Assembly (NCBI GenBank): GCA_900708905.1
Contig: CAADRB010000003.1
Span: 2,906,779-2,970,778, forward strand
Length of the DNA: 64,000 bases
Source: Hymenolepis diminuta
Taxonomy: Eukaryota; Platyhelminthes; Cestoda; Cyclophyllidea; Hymenolepididae
Reading direction: 5' to 3'
A program made the position numbers and the translations under genes. Numbering within the stretch: position 1 is the stretch's first letter; each line of letters begins with the position of its first letter. Of the stretch, positions 36,571-64,000 are shown in pieces. The notes under the pieces were generated by a model. It was not told the DNA's origin. It made no database searches and saw only the letters and a program-made list of their open reading frames with translations.

Positions 36571-39485
36571 CCTAAATATGTTTGTGTCAAGAACTTTCAA
36601 AATAATGTACTTCAAAATAATTTGTTGTTTTAATATTATGATAATTATAATTGAAATAAATCTTATTGCGAATCATTCTTTCTTCCTTCGTAAATCAGTA
36701 AAAGATAACGTTCCAAAATTGTCACTTGGATAAACTGCGTTCTGAAATGTGGAAGTGTGTTGATGCCGTAGAATTTAGAGTTAGTGATTGAGTTTAATTT
36801 TGAAAAGGAGTTAGTTGAATGCTCTAGCATTACAAGAAGGCGAAAAGTAAACAGTCGAAAAAGAGAGAAAGTGGAAGGAGTTGAGCAGAAGTGGAGAAAG
36901 GAGTCATTTGATTTCAAGAGTCATGTTTCGAAGAGTCAGCTGGAAACTTTCTTTCTCACCTGTTCTCTCGTCATGAATGATCGCATTTTATTCTGTTAGT
37001 AAAAAAGCTTTCCTTTAAATGTGATGCTGCCTTTTTCCAGGAAAGAAAATCCCTTCAACACCTTTCGATATTCATGAAGGTCTAGTTGCTTGTCAATAGT
37101 TTAATTTAAATCAATTTTTTTGAATATATTAACTTGATAAAGGAAAACAAACGCGGTTATTGATAGTGTCCCTAAAGTCTACCAGACACTTTTTTTCATT
37201 CTTGCATGAAGACACTTTGCTTTTCCAGCTTCCGCTATGTTCTAGCGCTGACAAATTTCAACTTGACTATGGAAATATTCATTCTGCATTATTCCAGTTC
37301 TTGAGAAGTTTAGTTCAGGGAGAGGAACACTCGATGATTCTTCTCTTCAAATATAGCCAATGGGAAAAATTGTCTCTATTTTGAGATAGAATAAGAAAGA
37401 AATATTAACAATTAAAATTATTCCAGAGAAGTGAACTTATAAATTGTAATAAAGTGAATATAAAAATTGCCGGGCCATTGTTAATGGAAATCACCTGAGT
37501 AATGCATTTTGTTTATTTAAATGAAGCTATATGCACTATTGCCAGAAAATAATTGATTCGCCATTATAAACACGGCATTTGTTGAGTTTAGACCTCTGTA
37601 ATCGCCAGGATTGAAGCCTCGACTACCTCGGAAATATGTCGATGTCATGGTGAGGGTTGCCAGTCTGTAATATGGCGGATTATCCACCTGCGTCTGTTGT
37701 CAGGTTTAGAGCGTCCTGTGTTTTGGTAAATGTTGTTATCGGCTTTGATGTATGTGGAATACGAAAGTGCTAAACATTGCTTTCATTTCTGTCAGCATTC
37801 GCATACAAGTGGCAAATTCCTCTGAAGTGGACTTTCACAGTGAGAGAGGTAAATGGAAATGTGTGGTGGGTTTTTCCATCCATAATTGACTAATCAATTT
37901 TGGGGTTTTGATTTGTTTGGTTTAGAGATAACTTCATATAGGACTTCTTATTGGTTGGCATTAAGCGTAGAAGTAAGAAAACCAAGGAGACGTTTCATGG
38001 CATTCCAAAGTTAAAGCTTTCTTCGTTAAAACTAGACCATCAGAAATCCCAATGGAATCCGTTGGGCTCGTTCTTTAACTATTCCGATACTGCGAGATTA
38101 GGAGAGATTTATCCATAAGGGAGGCTCCAGAATGCCTTTCCACTACCAGATTTAAGTGCACAACTTCCCCAATGTGGCTGACAATTTTATATTGCTGTCA
38201 GATACCTTCTTTCGACTAACTTTAATCCGTAGCGTTGTTTTTCAGAATTCAAGAAATTCATTTTGAATTCTTATTTTATTAAGTGAAAATTAAAAAAACG
38301 TCCCAACCGTTGTTAATCTTTATAAAGCTCAGCTAAACGTTGCAATGAGTTTATCTATTTTCTTTCCGGTTGGAAGAAAATGTTTGCAGAGGTTCTATAT
38401 TCCCACCGATACGCACTTTATTCTACTGCCAAAACCCTTTGTAAGTCCTTCCTGTTCACATTGTCATAGCTGGGAGGAGTAAAAAACGCGCCAAACAATG
38501 AATGCACCTTCATTTCTATTCATTTCTAGATAAATCCTCCTCGAAGTGCAAAATGGCAAATTGGAAATATTTTGTGCTTATAAATGGGGCTCAGTCATTG
38601 ATGGAAATAAGTAGAGACGGGCAGTGGCTATCTCATGCAATCAAAGCATTTGCGTTAAAATGCGGAGAGGGTGCGACAAGCCGGAGTCTTGTAGGAAGAT
38701 CCTATTAAGGAACGCTCTACAGATAAGGCAATATCTGCTGAATAGGATACAAATTCGTGAAAAATGGACCATGAAGCATTACTTTTACAAAGGACGTGAG
38801 GAAGTGATCGTATTTTAGCATTAAAATTTTAAACTGCATCTGCGTTTCTTCTTATTTCTTGACGGTTGTATTCCCCCAATGATAGCAATGCAGTTTCTCG
38901 AGGTACTTGAACCGATTGCATTAACTTCTTCAACTGAATTTCTATTTAAGGTGTGAACACTTTAATTTACATATTTAATATTGCGACAATTCCTACGAGA
39001 GCTTCAAGAAGTCTTTCTTTGAATTCCCAAAAGAGCAATGGGGAAATGGTAATGATGAGGTTTTCGAAAACATGTTATTTCGGTTTTGAAAAGAGAAAAA
39101 ATGTGTCAACTAAGCTCATCCTTACCGGAGCACTTCTTCAAATTGAATGTTTGGTCTGAAATTGATAAGTACAATTTTGAACCTAATTACCAGTCAATTT
39201 ATTTTCTTTTTTTGAATTTAAATGAAATTGTAATTATCAAATCCATTAAACGATACTTTTCGAACTCTGGATGAACATAGTTGCAGCTGCAAGTCTCTTC
39301 GTTTGTTACTGCTACATCTGATGAATGGAAAGATTATATTGGACACAGGATGCGTAAGGTATATGAGGACACTGATGGTCTTGTAATTTAAACAACCCCG
39401 ATAATAATTCATGTGTTTTTATATCGGAAGATCTCATGGCAGATACTGCCATAACTAATGAAGTGAAAAGAATGCTGCACTGGTG

Positions 39486-40101
39486 TCTACTAAAGCGAAA
39501 CACAGCAACCTAGAAGTTGGAAGATTTCTACAAGTCGGCACATCTTTCGTTTGCAAAGTTAGAAAGGAGCTGCTGAATGAAAACAGTGGAGACGAATTGG
39601 ACGCCACGAGGAAAACACCGTTGTCAACGCTCTGCTAACTCGCTCACTCAGAACACCTGGGTTCGTAAAAAGAATGCATGGACGAAAATCCTGGGAAGTC
39701 AATGCGACGTCTCGCCAAGGATCTTCAAGTGCTGTTAAGTCACCTTGGATAGACTGCGTAGGTAATAAAGGATGACCTTATGTCTTCCAACAAGGTTCGG
39801 TTACATCCCATAAAGTTCTCAAACCCTACGATTGGATGAATGGATGAGAATTTTCATTATCATGTCACACCAAACTTATGGCCGCCTCCTAACTCACCAG
39901 ATATTAATTTCTTAGATTATTACGTTTGGGACGGGACGTGGTTGAAAAGGAAGCTAATAAGCGTCCCCGTAACACCAAATCCTCGCTGATGGAAGAAATA
40001 CTCCGAGCAATGAAGACATCAGTAAAGATCACCTTATGAAAGTTTACAGTCGTTTTCGGACTCGGATTGAGTGGGCGATAGAAGCCGAAGGTTTATTCTA
40101 G
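39486..40101 (+). mobile_element. Tc1/mariner transposase relic
   Basis: A broken DDE/D transposase. The order of recognisable pieces is an N-terminal helix-turn-helix-like part (SNLEVGRFLQVGTSFVCKVR), GKSMRRLAKDLQV, PWIDCV, PYVFQQGSVTSH, WPPNSPDINFLDYYVW, EKEANKRPRNTKSSL and SRFRTRIEWAIEAEG before a stop. These match the usual family order. The segment normally between the second and third pieces, with the first catalytic Asp, is deleted. The second Asp (usual QQDS) reads QQGS. The final SPD motif is kept. Several stops and frame changes show that it is dead. No terminal inverted repeats were found by eye. Confidence 0.8.
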
Positions 40102-43100
40102 AAACCTCGAATAAAACCTAGGCTAATGTAATGTTTATTTGTTTTGTTACAAGAAGTTTCATTTTCTCCTTTCCTAAAATGACTAAAAGGAAAGTAATCC
40201 AAACGGTTACCAAGGCGATGGATTTCAATTCACAAAATACAGCTTATCTTTTTAAGCTAGGAAACGGATGGCGCGATTTCATCTAATGAGGCTCCCTTGC
40301 TAATAGGAAATTGGGTAAATTATTTGTAATGCACATGAGGAAGGAAAAGTGAGATATGTCTAGTCACATTAGAGTAACTGCTTTTTAAGATCAATGTGCT
40401 TGAGACGATAAGGACCCAGATATACTCCCTCCCAACTCTTCTAACTCAGGTATCACAAAACATGGAAAAAGCCAGAGTCCACGCTACATTATTTATTGGA
40501 AGGAAGGTGAAAACATGTAAAAGTAGATAATCTAATCACGATGGCAGATAATGTAAGGCATAAAGTTACTACAAGTAACTTTCGCTAAATTACGGTGATT
40601 GCGTGTCGATAACGAAGGAGAGAAGGACAATCAGCACTGTACAGGAATCGCGTCAAAAGGATGGCGTCCCAACTAAAAAAGAGACAGATCTGAAGATGTA
40701 TTTTTTTATTTGTTCTACACGGTTCAGTTTAATCCAAAACGTTTTAGACGCCACTTATAATTATTACGAGTGATTGAACTTTGGACCGTCCATCTACCAT
40801 CTAGAATGGTAAAATTAGGGAAAAAAGTGAAATTCACTTAAGCGTCACGTCTTTAATTCACTTATAATAAGTCAACCCGTCGGATCAAAACCGCAGGTGA
40901 GAATTAACTCAACATCACCGGCTTCTTGTTTTGCTTATGTGGTAGCTAAATAACAATTTTGGGGTTTCTTCTTCAATTTAAGGAATATGTCAGCTACTTC
41001 AAAAGAACGCCAACTTTTATATGCCAAGAGATAAAGGAGGTCAAGCAAATTAGAAGGAAAGTGCACAATAATTGCCGACTAGTTTGTGCTGAAGAAGAGG
41101 AAATCACATCTAAATATTGCAGTAATTAAATAGTTACAGTAAATCAAGGTTGACGGGAATTCTCATGCCAGACGAATCTCAAAACTGGAACCTTTTAAGT
41201 CAATGTTCAGACTTAAAAGAAGTCTGTTGTTTCATTATATGCAATCCAGTTAATTGAAAAAGGTGACGAGGAAGTTTCTTTACTAAAAGTAAAATGTTTT
41301 AGGATACTTAATAAGCTTATTTCGGTTAGAAATTGGTTTTACTTTGGATTGGGAGACATTCGCATTGTTTACCAACTTCTTAATAAATGAACGCTTTCAT
41401 TCATTTTCAGATCAAAGAAAGTCGATCCATTTTAGTGGACATCAGAAGGAGGAGGAGTACAATCTAAATTGCCCAAGTTTTAATGTAGGAGGTTTGTGCC
41501 TTAGATACAAGCGAAAATGAGATTGCAGAGTTCAATACCGCCGCACGTCTTTAATTTCATCCTTTTGCCTCTTCGATAAGATAATAACCGGCACCATGTA
41601 CTTCCATTGATATTCGTTTTAGGTGAATAGTTTTCATTAAAAGGGGAAAATTGTAATGAATGTTGGTGTCCAAAATTGAAGGTTTGCATTCATTTGCTCT
41701 TTTTATAACCTCATTCAGTTCATATACTACTAATTACAGAAGGAAGTACCCACCCGAACAGTCTACATTTAAAGGATTAAATGCTGGAGTCACTCCCACC
41801 CTTTGAGTGGCACATCCACCAGTTGGCATTAGCTGAAGAGATTTTTTTCTAAAAATTCCAATCGTCTCCGTATTCTTCCTATCCAGTGGTGATGAAACTG
41901 TTCTCCATTGCTTTCTGACTTAGTGCCCCTCCTAAGATACGTTTATCCATTAGGTGTTATTACGAAAGTAAACAACTGCACATATAACAATTTTCCATTA
42001 TTCTGCCCTGTTTTCGATTAATCGATGCAATATTTCAAAATCTGATATGTTTTCCCTCAGATTCTAATCCAGTGTCATGGATAATTCCGCCAATCTGGAA
42101 GTTTCAAGGTCCCGCCATATTGACGCACTTCGAGAAACTGAACACTAGTCAAACAAAGATTTCAGTAGCATGATTTTGCGCAAGACTGGCTACCGTGCTG
42201 TCCTGACAAAATACCGACCGAAATAATGATTGATAGTGACAGCAATTCGGTCACATCTGAGGTGAAAGCCAAAGGAGCTGTTAATTGAATTAATGATTAA
42301 TCTTTCCAGTACACCTATAACACTAAAACAGAGGTCCCCGGAGGAACTTTCGAACAGATTTTGCAACAAGTTAGAGTTTGGAAATAAGGCTAGAATTGGC
42401 ACTGAAATTCAAATATTCGCTTGCAAGCAATTCGGGTGTCATTTTGAGTTACGATCTTAGTAAATCCAGAGGTGAACTCAAAGTGTCCTTCGACTTCTAA
42501 TTCCTCCAATGCATTCCCGGCAAGTTATCTTCCTACACTTTTATGGGCAGATAGGTAGTCGAAGGAATTTCCGATGGCGTCTTTATGCGAAATGATGCTA
42601 AATCATGGACATTAAAGTGCTGATTAAGGGCTTTTGGTTCCATTTAAAGGAGAAGGCAATTCAGAAAAGAAACTTGAAATATATAAAAAACGAAGCTAAT
42701 CAGCCTAATCGAAAGCTCCCCTTCTGTCAAGCACCCAAAAATATGAAGAGGCCGTCACTTTATACGATAAATAAGAGTAACTCCCAAGCTCCATAGATTT
42801 AATATTCTCTCTTCTTACAAAACGAAGCACTAGAGTTGCGCGCCCACTTGTCATTCCAGTGTGAGCAAACCGGTAGTTGTAAGCGTAACCAACAGTGATT
42901 TACATCTTCATTTCAAAACTGGTCTACCAATGGGAGACGTATATGCAGAGGAATCTAGCTTCAGCTAGTAGACACACATTTCAATCGCGTTTCAACGCTC
43001 CTGCTGGACAGAAGGGTGGCACTCGGTGAAGTAATCGCATTTCGAAGGTCAACAGTGACCATTTAGCATAACTTTTTACGTTGACCGCTACGCCATCCAC

Positions 43101-43581
43101 CACAACGTAAAGCCATTTGATCGTAAAGACACAAAAAGAGACAAGAGTGGAACAAAATTCGAAGCATATTTCATCCAACCACTAACTCAGCGCGCTCTGA
43201 GGGTTGGTGTGTGTCTCAAGGACGTGAGGCAGTTGTAAACACACACACACACACACATTTTGAGGTAATAAGGGAGAGAGGGTGGAGTGAGTTAGAGGCA
43301 GGACACACAATGAATATTAGTGCTGAGTAAAGAAGTAGTCTTTTACACAAGCCGAGAGAGGGGAATCAAATTTATAGGTGGCGGTGGTTTACATTTTCAT
43401 GCTGCTGTAAGTGCACAGAGAGGCTAGCAATAAAAGTGAGGAAGAAGACAAGGAAGAAGGGAGTGAGAGAATACTGAAAACTTTACTCGAAAGGAGGAGC
43501 ACTAAAATCATCACAGACCATCAACATCGTCACTATTGAATATATATCGACAAATAAGAGGAAGGAGCGGGAGGTGTTCTA
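40102..43581. other. Intergenic and kinase 3' flank
   Basis: No supported gene. The end nearest 43581 should contain the 3' untranslated region of the minus-strand kinase. A clear AATAAA in that orientation was not found close to the stop. An AC microsatellite lies at 43239-43257. Confidence 0.45.
43239..43257 (+). repeat. AC dinucleotide microsatellite
   Basis: About nine AC units in a row, about 330 bases beyond the kinase stop codon and probably in its 3' untranslated region or just past it. Confidence 0.9.
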
Positions 43582-60503
<16,922 letters not shown>

Positions 60504-63500
60504 CTAAAAAGGAGAAAAAAGAGCTGCAATAAGAGAATGAAAAAATCTTCCAACCCCGCACAACACCCTAATATGAAGATAGAGCTCTAGAGGAAGCAGT
60601 CAAATATCAGTTATATGTTTTCCCTTCAGCCGCTTGAGAAAGAAGTGCTAAGATGTTGTCAGATGCAATCCCTAGAAACTCAGCTTTGTCATATAGTAAG
60701 ACTAGGATTTAGTGAGAAACAAAAAAAACAATACAAGGTTTCAGATTTTCATTATCGTTACGCCTTAGATCGTGTGGCCTACGAAAATTTTTAACTTCGC
60801 TCCCCACTGAATTTTTAGAACCACGTGTCTACTATTCTGACTAAAATTGACAATAAAAACAGAAAGTGAAGAAAACCTAACCGAAGGAATGTGGCATTAG
60901 AAAACAACACTGCCAAAGCCATAAAGTGGTCAAAATACTTGACTTAAGTGGAGGGCATATATCCTGGAAATGCTCTGTTATTGACCATAACTAGTATTTA
61001 ATTAACTTGTACAATTTCCATCCACAGTAGTGAGTATATATCGAAGTTTCGATATCGGTAATCGGCACACAAGCATAATTTTCAACAATCATTAAGGAAA
61101 GGGGGTTAACATACCCTATATATATCCAATCAGGGTCTAAATCTCGCAATCTCTGATGTGGCAAACACGTAAATTGCCGCTAAATTTCCATCAAGTAATA
61201 TAAAGATTTATCGAATTCTTCATCTCAGTTCTCAGTTAAGAAAGGGATAATAGTGCTATACCGAGAATGAAGACTTAAAAGCGAGATTGCTTTTAGACTG
61301 CCCATGACCTAATAAACGCAGACGCACGCACAAACATAAACCAGAGCCAACGAGTGGGCAAAAGATGAACCATCAGAGAACCACGTCGAAGGTACAACAA
61401 CGACTCTGGGTCTTATTAACCTTACAGGGCCCTCTTTTCATCAACTCGCGCCTTCACTTCCAACCACATCACACTTATGAGAGCCAATAAGACAGAGGAA
61501 GAATCGAAGAGTAATTGCTAAAACGATATTTCCCATGATAAGGCTTTGACTGCCTGACATAAAGGACCTAGAAAGATATTCAGGAAATTTAATCGGACAT
61601 CAGAGTGATGAGACGAAAATGTAGGCCAGTGGAGAAATAATCAGACTCCGTGAGTTCCTATACACACGTTGTAATTGATGAACGTTCAAAACTGATAAAC
61701 CGATGCGTTTGTATAATCCTTCCCGACTATTGATTACACATCACGATCAATTGGACTAAACGAACGTTCTACCAGAAATAAACCGTCAAAATTGATGCTT
61801 TACGAACGCCGTTTTTCGCTCTCCTCAACTTACACAAAGGGATACGATGCATAATCATAAATGATTGATGGAATATTAATTTCTACCTATATTAAATCAT
61901 CTTACTTTACAACCAGGAGAGAGGGAGATTATCGTGTTAATATTGGAATTTTGTTCCATCTATTTAATCTCAAAACTAGCCTAGAACTCGGTAAAAAGAT
62001 ACAAAGTCCGATATGAACAATTAAAAAATAAGATACTTGTGCTAAAGACAGAAAGCTGGAAAACGCGAGGATTGGAGGGAGACAAAAGTAAAACAAGTAT
62101 ATAAGAGGTTTGATAACTGCCAGGGCCAATTAGCAATGGAGTTATCAGATAAGGTCACAGGAGGCCATTTTAAGGGATTGATAATTGAGATCTGCAGGAA
62201 ACAGAGCATATGCATACCTGAAAACGAAGTGACGGGAAACACATCACCGTCTGCACACAAAGCCCACGCACACAGTTCAAGAGTAAGAACAATCACACAC
62301 ACTCTACTTATGTGATCGACACGTGTTAGTGTAAAGAATTAGCAGTCTCACTTAGTCAGCACAAGAGTTGTTCATGCTGAGAAGCAAGAGAGTGTAAACA
62401 GTCTATTCACCTATTTAAATGCATCCAAATGGAATGACCCGCTGTGACCTAGCTCTTAACAAATGATGAAGAGACTACATTAGAGCTCGTGCTCATCCTC
62501 TTTTTTGGATTCCTACTTAGCTTAAATGCGTACTAGACATTCGATTCTTATACCCTACTATAAGGAATGGAGGTGAGTGAAGATGATGAGTGAAGAATCC
62601 ATCCCTCATTCACGAGAAAATTCAGCTTTAAAATAGGTGAATTGGAATCCAGTCAGTGCATTACTCATTCGCGAATCACAACTCGTTAGGCGATTAAAGG
62701 AATGAGCAATACGAACAACAGATTCTGCACAACTTAATGACAGGAAAAATAGTTTAAAAGAAACGTAAACTTCAAAGCTCCTTATACTTCATCACGATAG
62801 GATTAAAACTTAAAAACCATCATCTCCGTTAAAGTACGAAAATTTTAACATTAATGAATAAATTGTTAAACTTTCGACACTTTTCTTAAATGAGTTACTA
62901 ACCAATTCAACCCGAGTGAAATGGATACAAACTTCATTCTTGCGGAGGATTATTTTCGTTACATTTGGGTATGAAAGATAAAGCAAAGAATGTAACCACT
63001 GGAAAAGATATTTGAAGAAGCACCATTTACTTATTTCAATGATAATTAAATTATCTGACAGAACATTGAAAGCTGAATTTTTAATAGTTCGAATATTATG
63101 AAGCTAAATTGAATCGTGAGTTACAAAAACTCCTGTTATGCATAATGCCGTTGAATGAGACAAGAAACGTCTCTTCAAACAGAGCTGGTGAAACAATGAC
63201 TCAAACATCCGACGGCAGATTCCGCTCGACATTCGTCGTATAAACTCGCTCAAATTTCAACCACATTCGGATCTGAATTAGACGCTGTAACATGATTCTA
63301 ACATGAGGCGCTTTTTCCAAAGTGAGAAGAAGCAAGGGGGATCTAATAACTTGTGGAGTCTACATNNNNNNNNNNNNNNNNNNNNNNNNNNNNNNNNNNN
63401 NNNNNNNNNNNNNNNNNNNNNNNNNNNNNNNNNNNNNNNNNNNNNNNNNNNNNNNNNNNNNNNNNNNNNNNNNNNNNNNNNNNNNNNNNNNNNNNNNNNN

Positions 63501-64000
63501 NNNNNNNNNNCGCATCTTAAAAGAGGTTGGGACAGGTGTCTTGTTAATCTTCTTCATTTCTCTGAACGTGGTGAAAGACGACCCCTATGTTTTGATTTTA
63601 AGCGCATACTGGCTAAAGGAGTCAAGTAACAGAAGGAGATGGGAGAGACGAGGTTGACGTCACTCACTGCTGTTGTTGCTGCTGTTAGTGTAGAGTGAGC
63701 TCTCGTTCTCCGATGCTCACCTGCCAACACACACAAGAGAAGGCACTGGCGCGCACACAGCTGAACTTAATTAGCATCCGCTGTCTATGTCCGTGTGAGT
63801 AGCAACAGTCCGGAGAGGAAAAGGAAAGGCGAATTTAGCAAAAAGCGTAAGAGAGCAGGACTTTAATAGTGTCGAGACAGTCAGACAGACGGCGAATGTG
63901 TATGTCTGCTTTTCAGTGGAGGAGTAGCAGTTCAAATAGACTTCAACACCTGTAAAGAGGGATGTTAAGAAATTTCAGTTAAATTGATTTTAACGTTGAC
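60504..64000 (-). other. MARK upstream intron, no exon recognised
   Basis: I looked for the glycine loop, VAIK-type lysine and HPNIV segments on the minus strand and did not find them. Candidate splice sites occur near 63655-63725 and 63955, but the frames they open are short and unlike kinase sequence. They may be 5' untranslated exons. The 145-base gap could hide one exon. Confidence 0.5.
63366..63510. other. Assembly gap (145 N)
   Basis: Undetermined bases upstream of the visible kinase exons. Large enough to hold a small exon. Confidence 0.99.

Larger units (their letters stand above)
32610..39485. other. Intergenic, no supported gene
   Basis: Holds a 19-base gap (33703-33721) and R2 copy B. 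A few protein-like plus-strand fragments occur (36784-36999, 37160-37384, 38624-38818), but they lie in different frames, lack matching splice sites and resemble no known family. They may be decayed coding or mobile sequence. Confidence 0.45.

Noticed and set aside
63554..63736. Possible upstream MARK exon near 63655-63725
   Set aside because: Splice-like signals exist, but the frame is unlike the MARK N-lobe and has the look of untranslated repeat-rich sequence.

Overview
The window looks like nuclear DNA of an invertebrate animal, most likely a parasitic flatworm of the tapeworm type. It is AT-rich, with sparse multi-exon genes and introns from about 70 bases to almost 4 kb. Proteins carry Ser/Thr/Ala-rich low-complexity stretches, and one gene is a metazoan-only mitochondrial ribosomal protein. 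No species marker was seen, so the flatworm assignment is inference. There are no bacterial operons, CRISPR arrays or rRNA genes. Three runs of N (10333-10368, 33703-33721, 63366-63510) mark scaffold gaps.

Three protein-coding genes can be assembled by splice signal and reading phase. (1) On the minus strand, 20466 down to 10993, ten exons join in frame to give a 398-residue protein I do not recognise. Its N-terminal half is acidic, its middle is Lys/Arg-rich, and it contains a near-perfect 334-base duplication carrying two exons. (2) On the plus strand, 30525 to 32609, three exons encode mitochondrial ribosomal protein mS34 (MRPS34). (3) On the minus strand, 60503 down to 43582, twelve exons encode all but the N-terminal lobe of a MARK/PAR-1 Ser/Thr kinase: kinase core, UBA domain, a very long low-complexity spacer and a C-terminal KA1 domain. 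The first kinase exons must lie beyond base 64000, in the 145-base gap, or unrecognised in the last 3.5 kb.

Between the genes lies old, decayed sequence. There is a Tc1/mariner transposase relic at 39486-40101 with a lost catalytic Asp and an internal deletion. Dispersed repeat families occur at 503-812, 8215-8285 and 18064-18416, and at 5844-6160 and 36198-36570. Several tRNA-like B-box motifs suggest old SINEs, and a purine-rich patch at 12430-13270 looks like broken coiled-coil coding sequence. The regions 1-10992, 20467-30524, 32610-39485 and 40102-43581 hold no gene I can support.

The three genes have no evident functional link: mitochondrial translation, polarity/microtubule kinase signalling, and an unknown protein. 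I see no convincing new multi-gene system. The most unusual items are the unknown gene with its recent internal exon duplication and its decaying family of acidic exons, the Ala-rich insertion inside the MARK KA1 domain, and protein-like plus-strand ORFs nested in a MARK intron.
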